NCBI RefSeq assembly: GCF_003732265.1
Contig: NZ_MOBK01000005.1
Coordinates: 186,001-250,000 of the forward strand
Direction: 5' to 3'
Source of the DNA: Pseudomonas brassicacearum
Lineage (GTDB): Bacteria > Pseudomonadota > Gammaproteobacteria > Pseudomonadales > Pseudomonadaceae
DNA length: 64,000 bases
Part shown: one piece after another, positions 53,913-64,000 of the stretch
How the letters are laid out: every line of letters begins with the position of its first letter
How positions within the stretch are numbered: the stretch's first letter is position 1
Notes under the pieces: model-generated
Told to the model about the DNA's origin: nothing
Seen by the model: only the letters and a program-made list of their open reading frames with translations
Database searches by the model: none
Translations under genes and position numbers: made by a program

Positions 53913-54188
53913 ATGGCACACAAAAAAGCTGGTGGTAGTACCCGTAACGGTCGCGACTCGGAAGCCAAACGCCTTGGCGTGAAGATGTATGGCGGCCAGG
54001 TTATCATTCCGGGCAACATCATCGTGCGTCAGCGCGGCACCCAATTCCACGCCGGTTACGGTGTTGGCATGGGTAAAGATCACACTCTGTTCGCTAAAAT
54101 CGACGGCGTGATCAAGTTTGAAGTAAAAGGCGCTTTCAATCGCCGTTACGTAAGCATTGTCCCGAAGACTGACGTCGTCGCGGCATAA
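53913..54188 (+). CDS. rpmA: 50S ribosomal protein L27
   Basis: 91 residues. [23 protein letters not shown] is the flexible N-terminus that reaches the peptidyl-transferase centre. ATG with TAGGAGAATTGAC upstream, 34 bases after rplU. A terminator follows. Confidence 0.97.
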   Translation: MAHKKAGGSTRNGRDSEAKRLGVKMYGGQVIIPGNIIVRQRGTQFHAGYGVGMGKDHTLFAKIDGVIKFEVKGAFNRRYVSIVPKTDVVAA

Positions 54189-54203
54189 TTACGTGGTTGC
54201 TGG

Positions 54204-54232
54204 AAAAGCCCTGTCTTGCGACGGGGCTTTTT
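54204..54232 (+). terminator. Terminator of rplU-rpmA
   Basis: AAAAGCCCTGTC / ACGGGGCTTTTT, with loop TTGCG and a final T-run, 16 bases after the rpmA stop. Confidence 0.9.
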
Positions 54233-54343
54233 CGTTTGTGGGGTGAGTCTCTTGCAAAGCTGTTTGTGATGGGCTCCAGCGCAGGTTTTTGCGGTCGTTG
54301 ATTGAGGTCGCTGCGCTCATTTTTGCAAGAGTCTTATGTCTAG

Positions 54344-55606
<1,263 letters not shown>

Positions 55607-55623
55607 TTCGTTGCAGTAAACTT

Positions 55624-55650
55624 AAGCGCCGCTCAATAGAGCGGCGTTTT
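55624..55650 (+). terminator. Terminator of cgtA
   Basis: Stem CGCCGCTC / GAGCGGCG with loop AATA and following TTTT, 18 bases after the cgtA stop. Confidence 0.85.
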
Positions 55651-55740
55651 AGTATCTGGAAATCGATCGTTGGTCAGTAATAGCCACGATTAACGTCATG
55701 GGCAGTGCCAGGTCGCGCTGTCCTCAAGCTAAGGTTGAAG

Positions 55741-56862
55741 ATGATGCGGAGCAAGGTGACAGGTGCGCAGCGTTGGGTCGTGAAGATCGGCAGCGCTTTG
55801 CTGACAGCGGACGGCAAGGGCCTGGATCGCGCGGCAATGGGTGTCTGGGTCGAGCAGATGGTGGCTTTGCATGAAGCTGGCGTCGAGCTGGTGTTGGTGT
55901 CTTCCGGGGCCGTGGCCGCGGGCATGAGCCGCTTGGGCTGGACCGTACGACCCAGTGCGATGCACGAGCTGCAGGCCGCTGCCGCCATCGGTCAGATGGG
56001 CTTGGTGCAGGCCTGGGAGTCGAGCTTTGCCGAGCATGGCCGGCACACCGCGCAGATTCTCCTGACGCACGATGACTTGTCCGATCGCAAGCGCTACCTG
56101 AACGCCCGCAGCACCTTGCGCGCGCTGGTCGAGCTGAAAGTGATCCCGGTGATCAACGAAAACGACACCGTGGTGACCGACGAAATCCGTTTCGGCGACA
56201 ACGACACGCTGGCGGCGCTGGTGGCCAACCTGGTCGAAGCTGATTTGCTGGTGATCCTCACGGATCGCGATGGCATGTTCGACGCGGATCCGCGCAACAA
56301 CCCTGATGCCAGCCTGATTTACGAAGCGCGCGCTGATGATCCGGCGCTGGATGCGGTGGCGGGTGGCACTGGCGGTGCGTTGGGGCGTGGCGGTATGCAG
56401 ACCAAATTGCGTGCTGCGCGTCTGGCAGCCCGTTCCGGGGCGCACACCATCATTGTTGGAGGGCGCATTGAGCGCGTGCTGGATCGCCTGAAGGCGGGTG
56501 AGCGCATCGGCACCTTGCTCTCGCCTGAGCGCGGCATGCTGGCGGCACGCAAGCAATGGCTGGCCGGGCACCTGCAAACCCGTGGCACGCTGGTGCTGGA
56601 CGGTGGTGCGGTGAAAGCGCTGGCCCAGGACCATAAAAGTTTGCTGCCGGTGGGCGTCAAATTGGTCCAGGGCAGCTTCCGTCGCGGTGAAATGGTGGTG
56701 TGCGTGGCGCCGGACGGTCGCGAGATCGCTCGCGGCCTGGCCAACTACAGCGCGCTGGAAGCACAAAAAATCATCGGTCAGTCGTCTGAGGCGATTGTCG
56801 GTCTGTTGGGTTATATGGCTGAGCCGGAACTGGTTCACCGCGATAATCTGATTCTGGTCTGA
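55741..56862 (+). CDS. proB: Glutamate 5-kinase
   Basis: 373 residues from the ATG at 55741 (AAGG upstream; the next ATG is one codon later). Amino-acid kinase domain ([47 protein letters not shown]) followed by a C-terminal PUA domain (about 280-370, [13 protein letters not shown]...). First step of proline synthesis; feedback inhibited by proline in the family. creA follows after 12 bases. Confidence 0.95.
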   Translation: MMRSKVTGAQRWVVKIGSALLTADGKGLDRAAMGVWVEQMVALHEAGVELVLVSSGAVAAGMSRLGWTVRPSAMHELQAAAAIGQMGLVQAWESSFAEHGRHTAQILLTHDDLSDRKRYLNARSTLRALVELKVIPVINENDTVVTDEIRFGDNDTLAALVANLVEADLLVILTDRDGMFDADPRNNPDASLIYEARADDPALDAVAGGTGGALGRGGMQTKLRAARLAARSGAHTIIVGGRIERVLDRLKAGERIGTLLSPERGMLAARKQWLAGHLQTRGTLVLDGGAVKALAQDHKSLLPVGVKLVQGSFRRGEMVVCVAPDGREIARGLANYSALEAQKIIGQSSEAIVGLLGYMAEPELVHRDNLILV

Positions 56863-56874
56863 AGGAATACCTGA

Positions 56875-57339
56875 ATGCGTGTGACAAAAGGATTGTTGGG
56901 TCTGCTGCTGGCGATGCCGTTGCTGGCGTCGGCTGAGGAAATTGGCCAGGTGTCGACGGTGTTCAAGTTCGTCGGGCCGAACGACCGTATCGTCGTCGAG
57001 GCGTTTGATGATCCTAAGGTCGACGGCGTGACGTGCTACCTGTCGCGTGCCAAGACTGGTGGCGTGAAGGGTGGTTTGGGTCTGGCGGAAGATCGCGCTG
57101 AGGCCTCTATCGCTTGTCGTCAGGTCGGGCCTATCAGCTTCAAGGGTGAGCTGAAGGATGGTGACGAGGTGTTCAAGGAGCGCACGTCGCTGGTGTTCAA
57201 GACCATGCAGGTGGTGCGCTTCCTCGACAAAAAGCGCAATACGCTGGTGTACCTGGTCTATAGCGATCGCTTGATCGAAGGCAGCCCGCAGAATGCGGTG
57301 ACGGCGATCCCGATCCTGCCATGGGCGCACGCTCAATAA
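56875..57339 (+). CDS. creA: CreA-family exported protein
   Basis: 154 residues with a signal peptide ([15 protein letters not shown]). The mature CreA domain (about 22-150) shows [38 protein letters not shown]. The family is common in proteobacteria; its role is unknown. The ATG has AAGGAATACCTG upstream. Joined to proB by a 12-base gap. Confidence 0.92.
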   Translation: MRVTKGLLGLLLAMPLLASAEEIGQVSTVFKFVGPNDRIVVEAFDDPKVDGVTCYLSRAKTGGVKGGLGLAEDRAEASIACRQVGPISFKGELKDGDEVFKERTSLVFKTMQVVRFLDKKRNTLVYLVYSDRLIEGSPQNAVTAIPILPWAHAQ

Positions 57340-57355
57340 GCTGACACAAATCGAA

Positions 57356-57448
57356 ATGTGGGAGCGGGCTTGCTCGCGAAGGCGGTGTGTCAGGCGACAT
57401 TAATGTCATCCGATACTCCCTCCTCGCGAGCAAGCCCGCTCCCACATT
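57356..57448. repeat. Inverted REP pair
   Basis: ATGTGGGAGCGGGCTTGCTCGCGAA and CTCGCGAGCAAGCCCGCTCCCACA, about 43 bases apart, in the convergent gap of creA and rpsT. Confidence 0.9.
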
Positions 57449-57481
57449 TTTTTGTGGTGCTTTTACTAAATCGCAGGCAAT

Positions 57482-57510
57482 AAAAAACCGACCCTGAGGT
57501 CGGTTTTTTA
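57482..57510. terminator. Bidirectional terminator, mainly of rpsT
   Basis: AAAAAACCGACC and GGTCGGTTTTTT with loop CTGA: an A-run before and T-run after give a terminator on both strands. It lies 13 bases beyond the rpsT stop. Confidence 0.92.
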
Positions 57511-57523
57511 ACAAGCTTATCGC

Positions 57524-57802
57524 TTATGCGGCAACAGCAAGGTTCAGAGCCTTGACGTGACCGTTCAGGCGGCTCTTATGACGAGCAGCCTTGTTCTTGT
57601 GGATGATGCCTTTATCGGCCATACGGTCGATAACTGGCACGGCCAGAACGTAAGCAGCTTGAGCTTTAGCAGCGTCTTTTGCGTCGATGGCTTTAACTAC
57701 ATTCTTGATGTAGGTACGAACCATGGAACGCAGGCTGGCGTTGTGGCTGCGACGCTTCTCAGCCTGTTTTGCACGTTTTTTGGCGGAAGGTGTGTTGGCC
57801 AC
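57524..57802 (-). CDS. rpsT: 30S ribosomal protein S20
   Basis: 92 residues, all helical and very basic: [33 protein letters not shown] and [17 protein letters not shown]. The start is GTG at 57802, with GAGGAG 8 bases upstream. rpsT in E. coli also uses a non-AUG start (UUG) linked with autogenous control by S20, so the GTG may matter. It has its own promoter and terminator. Convergent with creA and divergent from murJ. Confidence 0.96.
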   Translation of the reverse strand: MANTPSAKKRAKQAEKRRSHNASLRSMVRTYIKNVVKAIDAKDAAKAQAAYVLAVPVIDRMADKGIIHKNKAARHKSRLNGHVKALNLAVAA

Positions 57803-57855
57803 CGTCGAGCTCCTCGAAAGACTTTTTAGGAAATAGCAAACAAAATAGGCCGCGA

Positions 57856-57884
57856 ATCATGCCGATGAGTTGATGTCTTGTCAA
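57856..57884 (-). promoter_or_regulatory. Sigma-70 promoter of rpsT
   Basis: TTGACA, 17 bases, CATGAT on the minus strand, about 55 bases before the GTG start. The -35 is perfect, the -10 four of six. Confidence 0.7.
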
Positions 57885-58054
57885 GGGCGGTTGAGACGTT
57901 CCGCTAAGTGGTAGGTATAAAGAGGCGGGATATTTATTTCCGGCGCTTGACCTGTAAACTCGCGAGCTTTGGCTCTGTGCTGCTGCGGCGCGGAGTATCG
58001 CATAAGTAGGCGCTTTGTTCGCCTGCTGTTTATCGACAGGCACAAACTCTTTCA

Positions 58055-59593
58055 ATGAATCTGCTCAAATCGTTGGCCGCCGTCAGCTCTATCACGATGA
58101 TTTCCCGGGTTTTGGGGTTTGTTCGTGACACGCTGATCGCACGTACATTTGGTGCCGGGATGGCGACGGACGCCTTCTTTATCGCCTTCAAATTACCCAA
58201 TCTGTTGCGGCGCATCTTCGCCGAGGGGGCATTTTCCCAGGCCTTCGTGCCGATTCTGGCCGAATACAAAAGCCAGAAGGGCGAGGAGGCGACGCGAACA
58301 TTCATTGCTTATGTCTCGGGTCTGCTGACACTGGTGCTGGCGCTGGTCACGGCATTGGGGATGATTGCAGCGCCCTGGGTGATCTGGGCAACCGCGCCGG
58401 GTTTTACCGATACGCCGGAAAAATTCGAGCTGACCTCCAGCCTGTTGCGGGTGACCTTTCCCTACATATTGCTGATTTCCCTGTCGTCCCTGGCCGGTGC
58501 GATCCTCAATACTTACAACCGTTTTTCGGTGCCGGCGTTCGTGCCGACCCTGCTCAACGTCAGCATGATCGTGTTTTCGGTGTTCCTGACGCCGTACTTC
58601 GATCCGCCGGTCATGGCATTGGGGTGGGCGGTTCTGGTGGGTGGCCTGGCGCAATTGCTTTATCAGCTGCCGCACCTGAAAAAGATCGGCATGCTGGTGT
58701 TGCCGCGTCTGAACCTGCGTGACAGCGGTGTCTGGCGGGTCATGAAGCAGATGTTGCCAGCGATCCTTGGCGTATCGGTCAGCCAGATTTCCCTGATCAT
58801 CAACACCATTTTCGCGTCCTTCCTGGTGGCAGGCTCCGTGTCCTGGATGTACTACGCCGACCGCCTGATGGAATTGCCGTCCGGCGTATTGGGCGTGGCG
58901 CTGGGCACGATTCTGTTGCCGACGCTGGCCAAAACCTACGCCAGCAAGGACCGTCACGAATATTCGCGCATCCTCGACTGGGGCCTGCGCCTGTGCTTCG
59001 TCCTGGTGTTGCCGTGTTCGCTGGCGCTGGGGATTCTGGCTGAGCCGCTGACCGTTTCGCTGTTCCAGTACGGCCAGTTCAGTGCCTTTGATGCATCGAT
59101 GACCCAGCGCGCGTTGATCGCTTATTCCGTCGGTTTACTCGGAATTATCGTGATCAAAGTGCTGGCGCCGGGCTTTTATGCGCAACAAAACATCCGCACG
59201 CCGGTGAAAATCGCCATTTTCACCCTGGTGGTGACCCAGTTGTTCAACCTGATGCTGATCGGTCCTTTGGCCCACGCCGGCCTGGCCCTGGCCATCAGTG
59301 CCGGTGCCTGCATCAACGCCGGCCTGTTGTTCTATCAACTGCGCAAGCAGCAGATGTACCAGCCGCAGCCGGGCTGGGCGAAGTTCGGTGCCAAGCTCGT
59401 TATTGCCGTGCTGGTGATGTCCGCCGTATTGCTGGTGGGGATGCACTTCATGCCGGCATGGGATCAAGGGCATATGCTGGAGCGGTTCCTGCGCCTGGGT
59501 GCTTTGATCGCCGCCGGCATCGTCGCTTACTTCGGGATGTTGCTGCTGATGGGCTTCCGTTTGCGCGACTTCAATCGCAAGGCATTGAGTTGA
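58055..59593 (+). CDS. murJ: Lipid II flippase
   Basis: 512 residues with about 14 membrane helices (MOP superfamily). The start [34 protein letters not shown] and [19 protein letters not shown] are the MurJ signatures, including Arg residues in the central cavity. It flips the peptidoglycan precursor across the inner membrane. ATG at 58055 is 252 bases from the divergent rpsT start; the ribosome site is weak. ribF and ileS follow on the same strand. Confidence 0.95.
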   Translation: MNLLKSLAAVSSITMISRVLGFVRDTLIARTFGAGMATDAFFIAFKLPNLLRRIFAEGAFSQAFVPILAEYKSQKGEEATRTFIAYVSGLLTLVLALVTALGMIAAPWVIWATAPGFTDTPEKFELTSSLLRVTFPYILLISLSSLAGAILNTYNRFSVPAFVPTLLNVSMIVFSVFLTPYFDPPVMALGWAVLVGGLAQLLYQLPHLKKIGMLVLPRLNLRDSGVWRVMKQMLPAILGVSVSQISLIINTIFASFLVAGSVSWMYYADRLMELPSGVLGVALGTILLPTLAKTYASKDRHEYSRILDWGLRLCFVLVLPCSLALGILAEPLTVSLFQYGQFSAFDASMTQRALIAYSVGLLGIIVIKVLAPGFYAQQNIRTPVKIAIFTLVVTQLFNLMLIGPLAHAGLALAISAGACINAGLLFYQLRKQQMYQPQPGWAKFGAKLVIAVLVMSAVLLVGMHFMPAWDQGHMLERFLRLGALIAAGIVAYFGMLLLMGFRLRDFNRKALS

Positions 59594-59687
59594 GGTTGCG
59601 ACCTCGATAAACACGGGCGAGCCGGTGGTTTTGTCGGCTCGATCACTTTGGTTACGGTGTTGCCTGTCGTCGGCCGCCGGGTGTGGT

Positions 59688-59693
59688 TATAAT
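59688..59693 (+). promoter_or_regulatory. -10 element of the ribF-ileS promoter
   Basis: A perfect TATAAT sits 29 bases before the ribF ATG at 59722. The nearest -35-like sequence, TTGCCT, is 22 bases upstream, too far for a standard promoter. Transcription from here would favour the start at 59722 over the earlier ATG codons. Confidence 0.4.
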
Positions 59694-59721
59694 CGACCAC
59701 TTTATGAGCAAGAAGCGCGTT

Positions 59722-60672
59722 ATGCAGCTGGTTCGAGGCCTCCAAAATCTGCGCCCCCAGCATCGGGGCTGTGTCGCCACTATTGGCAACTTTGACGGTG
59801 TTCACCGTGGCCACCAGGCTATCCTGGCGAGGCTGCGTGAACGTGCGCTCGAGTTGGGCGTGCCGAGCTGCGTGGTGATTTTTGAGCCGCAGCCGCGAGA
59901 ATTCTTCGCCCCGGACACGGCCCCAGCCCGTCTGGCCCGGCTGCGGGACAAACTGCAGCTGCTGGCCGACGAAGGTGTCGACCGCGTCCTGTGCCTGGCT
60001 TTCAACCAGCGACTGAGCAAGCTCAGCGCCAGCGAATTCGTCGATACCATTCTGGTGGACGGCCTTGGCGTGCAGCACCTGGAGGTCGGTGACGACTTCC
60101 GCTTCGGCTGTGACCGCGTCGGCGATTTCGATTTCCTGCAACAGGCCGGCGTCGTTCAGGGCTTTACCGTGGAAGCTGCGCAAACCGTCGAGCTGGACGG
60201 TATTCGCGTCAGCAGCACCCAGGTCCGCAATGCCCTGGCCGCTGCCGATTTTGTCCTGGCTGAACGCCTGCTCGGGCGACCGTTCCAGATTACCGGGCGG
60301 GTGCTGCATGGCCAGAAGCTGGCGCGCCAGTTGGGTACGCCCACGGCCAACATCCAACTCAAGCGCCGTCGCGTGCCGCTGACCGGGGTTTACCTGGTCA
60401 ACGTCGACATCGACGGCAAGACCTGGCCAGGCGTCGCCAATATCGGCGTGCGGCCAACGGTCCAAGGTGATGGCAAAGCCCACCTCGAAGTGCATCTTTT
60501 AGATTTTGCCGGCGATCTGTATGACCGGCGTTTGACGGTGGTCTTCCACCACAAGCTGCGTGAAGAGCAGCGTTTCGCCTCTCTGGAGGCGCTTAAGACG
60601 GCGATCAATGCGGATGTCGCCGCCGCCCGTGCCCTGTCGCACCTAGCGCCAATCGCTAATGAAGAGCCTTAA
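59722..60672 (+). CDS. ribF: Bifunctional riboflavin kinase/FAD synthetase
   Basis: 316 residues from the ATG at 59722; earlier ATGs in frame (59683, 59704) are disfavoured by the -10 element. N-terminal FMN adenylyltransferase (about 1-185, VATIGNFDGVHRGHQAIL and VSSTQVRNAL), then riboflavin kinase (about 186-310, GRVLHGQKLARQLGTPTANI). It makes FMN and FAD. Its stop abuts the ileS ATG. Confidence 0.95.
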   Translation: MQLVRGLQNLRPQHRGCVATIGNFDGVHRGHQAILARLRERALELGVPSCVVIFEPQPREFFAPDTAPARLARLRDKLQLLADEGVDRVLCLAFNQRLSKLSASEFVDTILVDGLGVQHLEVGDDFRFGCDRVGDFDFLQQAGVVQGFTVEAAQTVELDGIRVSSTQVRNALAAADFVLAERLLGRPFQITGRVLHGQKLARQLGTPTANIQLKRRRVPLTGVYLVNVDIDGKTWPGVANIGVRPTVQGDGKAHLEVHLLDFAGDLYDRRLTVVFHHKLREEQRFASLEALKTAINADVAAARALSHLAPIANEEP

Positions 60673-63504
60673 ATGACCGACTATAAAGCCACGCTAAACC
60701 TTCCGGACACCGCCTTCCCAATGAAGGCCGGCCTGCCTCAGCGCGAACCGCAGATTCTGCAGCGCTGGGACAGCATTGGCCTGTACGGTAAGTTGCGCGA
60801 GATTGGCAAGGATCGTCCGAAGTTTGTGCTTCACGACGGTCCTCCGTACGCCAACGGCACGATTCACATCGGTCATGCGTTGAACAAGATTCTCAAGGAC
60901 ATGATCATCCGCTCCAAGACCCTGTCGGGTTTCGACGCGCCTTATGTTCCGGGCTGGGACTGCCATGGCCTGCCGATCGAGCACAAAGTCGAAGTGACCC
61001 ACGGCAAGAACCTGGGCGCGGACAAGACCCGCGAACTGTGCCGTGCCTACGCCACCGAGCAGATCGAAGGGCAAAAATCCGAATTCATCCGTCTGGGCGT
61101 GTTGGGCGACTTCGCCAATCCGTACAAGACCATGGACTTCAAGAACGAAGCCGGTGAAATCCGTGCCCTGGCGGAAATCGTCAAGGGCGGCTTCGTGTTC
61201 AAGGGCCTCAAACCTGTGAACTGGTGCTTCGACTGCGGTTCGGCCTTGGCTGAAGCGGAAGTCGAGTACGAGAACAAGAAGTCCTCGACCATCGACGTAG
61301 CGTTCCCGATTGCCGACGAAGCCAAACTGGCTGCCGCATTCGGTCTGCCGTCGCTGGCCAAGCCGGCTTCGATCGTGATCTGGACCACCACCCCGTGGAC
61401 CATCCCGGCCAACCAGGCGCTGAACGTTCACCCGGAGTTCAACTACGCCCTGGTCGACGTCGGCGACAAACTGCTGGTACTGGCTGAAGAGCTGGTCGAG
61501 TCGTGCCTGGCCCGTTACAGCCTGCAAGGTTCGGTCATCGCGACCACCACCGGTAAAGAACTGGAGCTGATCAATTTCCGTCACCCGTTCTACGATCGCC
61601 TGTCGCCGGTTTACCTGGCCGAGTACGTTGAACTGGGCGCTGGCACCGGCGTGGTTCACTCCGCACCGGCCTACGGCGTGGACGACTTCGTGACCTGCAA
61701 GAAGTACGGCATGGTTAACGACGACATCCTCAATCCAGTGCAAAGCAACGGCGTTTACGCGACTTCGCTGGATTTTTTCGGTGGCCAGTTCATCTGGAAA
61801 GCCAACCCGGCCATCGTCGACAAACTGACTGAAGTCGGTGCGCTGCTGCACACCACCATCATCGAACACAGCTACATGCACTGCTGGCGTCACAAGACCC
61901 CGCTGATCTACCGCGCCACCGCGCAGTGGTTCATCGGCATGGACAAAGAGCCTGCGACCGGCGACACCCTGCGCAAGCGGGCGATCAAAGCCATCGAAGA
62001 CACCAAGTTCGTTCCGGCCTGGGGCCAGGCGCGCCTGCACTCGATGATCGCCAACCGTCCGGACTGGTGCATCTCCCGTCAGCGCAACTGGGGTGTGCCG
62101 ATCCCGTTCTTCCTGAACAAGGAAAGCGGCGAGTTGCACCCACGTACCGCTGAATTGATGGAAGAAGTCGCCAAGCGCGTCGAAGTCGAAGGCATCGAAG
62201 CCTGGTTCAAGATGGACGCCGCCGAGCTGCTCGGTGACGAAGCGCCGCAGTACGACAAGATCAGCGACACCCTGGACGTCTGGTTCGATTCGGGCACCAC
62301 GCACTGGCACGTCCTGCGCGGTTCGCACCCGATGGGCCATGAAACCGGCCCACGCGCCGACCTGTACCTGGAAGGCTCGGACCAACACCGTGGCTGGTTC
62401 CACTCGTCGCTGCTGACCGGTTGCGCCATCGACAATCACGCGCCGTACCGCGAACTGCTGACCCACGGCTTCACCGTCGACGAGTCCGGTCGCAAGATGT
62501 CCAAGTCGCTGGGCAACGTGATTGCACCGCAAAAGGTCAACGACACCCTGGGCGCCGACATTATGCGTCTGTGGGTGGCTTCCACCGATTACTCGGGTGA
62601 AATGGCGGTGTCCGAGCAGATCCTGCAACGCAGTGCGGACGCCTACCGACGTATCCGTAACACCGCGCGCTTCCTGCTCTCGAACCTGACCGGTTTCAAC
62701 CCGGCAACCGACATCCTGCCGGCCGAAGACATGCTGGCGCTGGACCGTTGGGCCGTGGACCGCACCCTGCTGCTGCAACGCGAGCTGCAAGAACACTACG
62801 GCGAATACCGCTTCTGGAACGTCTACTCCAAGATCCACAACTTCTGCGTGCAGGAACTGGGCGGTTTCTACCTCGACATCATCAAGGACCGTCAGTACAC
62901 CACTGGCGCCAACAGCAAGGCCCGCCGTTCGGCGCAAACCGCGCTTTATCACATCTCCGAAGCGCTGGTGCGCTGGATCGCGCCGATCCTCGCGTTCACC
63001 GCGGACGAACTGTGGGAATACCTGCCGGGCGAGCGTAACGAGTCGGTAATGCTCAACACCTGGTACGAAGGTTTGACCGAGCTGCCGGAAGGCGTCGAGC
63101 TGGACCGCGCCTACTGGGAGCGGATCATGGCCGTCAAGGTAGCCGTCAACAAGGAAATGGAAATCCAGCGCGCGGCCAAGGCCGTCGGTGGCAACCTGCA
63201 AGCCGAAGTGACGCTGTTCGCCGAAGAAGCGCTGAGCGCCGACCTGGCCAAACTGAGCAACGAACTGCGCTTCGTGCTGATCACCTCGACTGCAACCGTT
63301 GCGCCATTTGTACAGGCACCGGCTGATGCCGTGATCACCGAAGTCAGCGGCTTGAAGCTGCAAGTGGTCAAGTCGAGTCACGCCAAGTGCGCCCGTTGCT
63401 GGCACTGCCGTGAAGACGTCGGCGTGAACCCGGAGCATCCGGAAATCTGCGGTCGTTGCGTCGACAACATCAGCGGCGCTGGCGAGGTTCGTCACTATGC
63501 CTAA
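60673..63504 (+). CDS. ileS: Isoleucyl-tRNA synthetase
   Basis: 943 residues, a class I synthetase. HIGH motif in [17 protein letters not shown] (about 58-74), editing domain (about 190-400, with [17 protein letters not shown]), KMSKS in [11 protein letters not shown] near 605, and a C-terminal zinc knuckle CARCWHCRE...CGRC. It is the bacterial-type, mupirocin-sensitive class by length and zinc end. The start ATG directly follows the ribF TAA. lspA overlaps the end by eight bases. Confidence 0.97.
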   Translation: MTDYKATLNLPDTAFPMKAGLPQREPQILQRWDSIGLYGKLREIGKDRPKFVLHDGPPYANGTIHIGHALNKILKDMIIRSKTLSGFDAPYVPGWDCHGLPIEHKVEVTHGKNLGADKTRELCRAYATEQIEGQKSEFIRLGVLGDFANPYKTMDFKNEAGEIRALAEIVKGGFVFKGLKPVNWCFDCGSALAEAEVEYENKKSSTIDVAFPIADEAKLAAAFGLPSLAKPASIVIWTTTPWTIPANQALNVHPEFNYALVDVGDKLLVLAEELVESCLARYSLQGSVIATTTGKELELINFRHPFYDRLSPVYLAEYVELGAGTGVVHSAPAYGVDDFVTCKKYGMVNDDILNPVQSNGVYATSLDFFGGQFIWKANPAIVDKLTEVGALLHTTIIEHSYMHCWRHKTPLIYRATAQWFIGMDKEPATGDTLRKRAIKAIEDTKFVPAWGQARLHSMIANRPDWCISRQRNWGVPIPFFLNKESGELHPRTAELMEEVAKRVEVEGIEAWFKMDAAELLGDEAPQYDKISDTLDVWFDSGTTHWHVLRGSHPMGHETGPRADLYLEGSDQHRGWFHSSLLTGCAIDNHAPYRELLTHGFTVDESGRKMSKSLGNVIAPQKVNDTLGADIMRLWVASTDYSGEMAVSEQILQRSADAYRRIRNTARFLLSNLTGFNPATDILPAEDMLALDRWAVDRTLLLQRELQEHYGEYRFWNVYSKIHNFCVQELGGFYLDIIKDRQYTTGANSKARRSAQTALYHISEALVRWIAPILAFTADELWEYLPGERNESVMLNTWYEGLTELPEGVELDRAYWERIMAVKVAVNKEMEIQRAAKAVGGNLQAEVTLFAEEALSADLAKLSNELRFVLITSTATVAPFVQAPADAVITEVSGLKLQVVKSSHAKCARCWHCREDVGVNPEHPEICGRCVDNISGAGEVRHYA

Positions 63505-64000
63505 TGCCGTTGGCCGTTTCGGACGGCTGAGCTGGCTCTGGTTGAGTTTGCTGGTCCTGGTCATCGACCAGGCCAGCAAGTTCTACTTCGAAGGCAAGCT
63601 CCAGATGTATCAGCAAATCGTGGTGATCCCCGATTTGTTCAGCTGGACCCTGGCGTACAACACCGGTGCGGCGTTCAGCTTCCTGGCTGACAGTTCGGGC
63701 TGGCAGCGCTGGCTGTTCGCCCTGATCGCCGTGGTGGTCAGTGCGGTGCTGGTGGTATGGCTCAAGCGTCTAGGGCGCAACGAAACCTGGCTGGCCGTCG
63801 CCTTGGCGTTGGTGCTGGGTGGCGCGTTGGGCAATTTGTATGACCGCATTGCCTTGGGCCATGTGATCGATTTCATTCTGGTGCACTGGCAGAACCGCTG
63901 GTATTTCCCGGCGTTCAACTTTGCCGACAGCGCAATTACTGTCGGTGCGGTAATGCTGGCACTGGATATGTTCAAAAGTAAGAAGACCGGAGAAGCCGTT
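63497..64000 (+). CDS. lspA: Prolipoprotein signal peptidase, cut by the right edge
   Basis: The frame starts at the ATG at 63497, overlapping the ileS stop by eight bases, and has no stop by base 64000. Its 168 codons are almost the whole protein (the family is about 160-170). Four membrane helices are visible. The catalytic aspartates are in [15 protein letters not shown] and [11 protein letters not shown]. It removes lipoprotein signal peptides in the inner membrane. Translational coupling with ileS is the rule in pseudomonads. Confidence 0.95.
   Translation, partial: MPNAVGRFGRLSWLWLSLLVLVIDQASKFYFEGKLQMYQQIVVIPDLFSWTLAYNTGAAFSFLADSSGWQRWLFALIAVVVSAVLVVWLKRLGRNETWLAVALALVLGGALGNLYDRIALGHVIDFILVHWQNRWYFPAFNFADSAITVGAVMLALDMFKSKKTGEAV

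Noticed and set aside
60694..63579. 961-codon minus-strand frame opposite ileS
   Set aside because: Typical mirror frame of a GC-rich gene; composition and lack of any motif argue against coding.

Overview
The window is a piece of a Pseudomonas chromosome, most likely the P. fluorescens group. The evidence is high GC, many paired REP elements with the GTGGGAGC...GCTCGCGA core, and gene orders that match, from memory, three blocks known in P. aeruginosa and P. putida. Coding density is high, and I see no prophage, insertion sequence, CRISPR array or rRNA/tRNA gene.

Layout. 1-2.3 kb: end of a HAD phosphatase, an alpha/beta hydrolase and a zinc metallopeptidase. 2.5-11.5 kb: an aromatic hydroaromatic-acid catabolic cluster. 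It holds an IclR regulator, a DMT exporter, an MFS permease, QuiC (3-dehydroshikimate dehydratase), a TetR regulator, shikimate/quinate dehydrogenase, type II dehydroquinase, a LysR regulator and a small tautomerase. Together these convert quinate/shikimate to protocatechuate. Two sites resembling the PcaR (IclR) box lie in its promoters. 11.7-16.7 kb: a DUF4160/DUF2442 pair, trmA, an NCS2 purine permease, a secreted protein, a DJ-1-like protein lacking its cysteine, and HigA with a truncated HigB. 16.8-22.4 kb: an MFS exporter, the cyanide-insensitive oxidase operon cioAB plus a 55-residue DUF2474 subunit behind a perfect Anr box, and rlmG.

22.6-34.5 kb: a conserved block of a PpoR-type LuxR solo, fprB, mscL, katB, ankB, radA, the PilZ protein mapZ, cstA, ybdD, a CobW-type GTPase and glyA. 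34.7-47 kb: MorA (GGDEF-EAL), ettA, a Gre-family paralogue, a lipoprotein, a DUF4105 protein, a DUF3015 protein and a Lon-like protease. 47-50.5 kb: several Pseudomonas proteins of unknown function. 50.6-64 kb: the housekeeping block fklB, a Fur-box gene (PA4570-like), yjdM, ispB, rplU-rpmA-cgtA, proB-creA, rpsT, murJ, ribF-ileS-lspA. lspA has no stop codon before the right edge.

The window is mostly core genome and I find no clear new multi-gene defence or mobile system. The best leads are the DUF4160/DUF2442 gene pair, the symmetric IclR-like operator between the MFS permease and quiC, the intact metal triad in the second domain of QuiC, the lux-box-like dyad upstream of ppoR, the catalytically altered DJ-1 and Gre proteins, and the widowed HigA.
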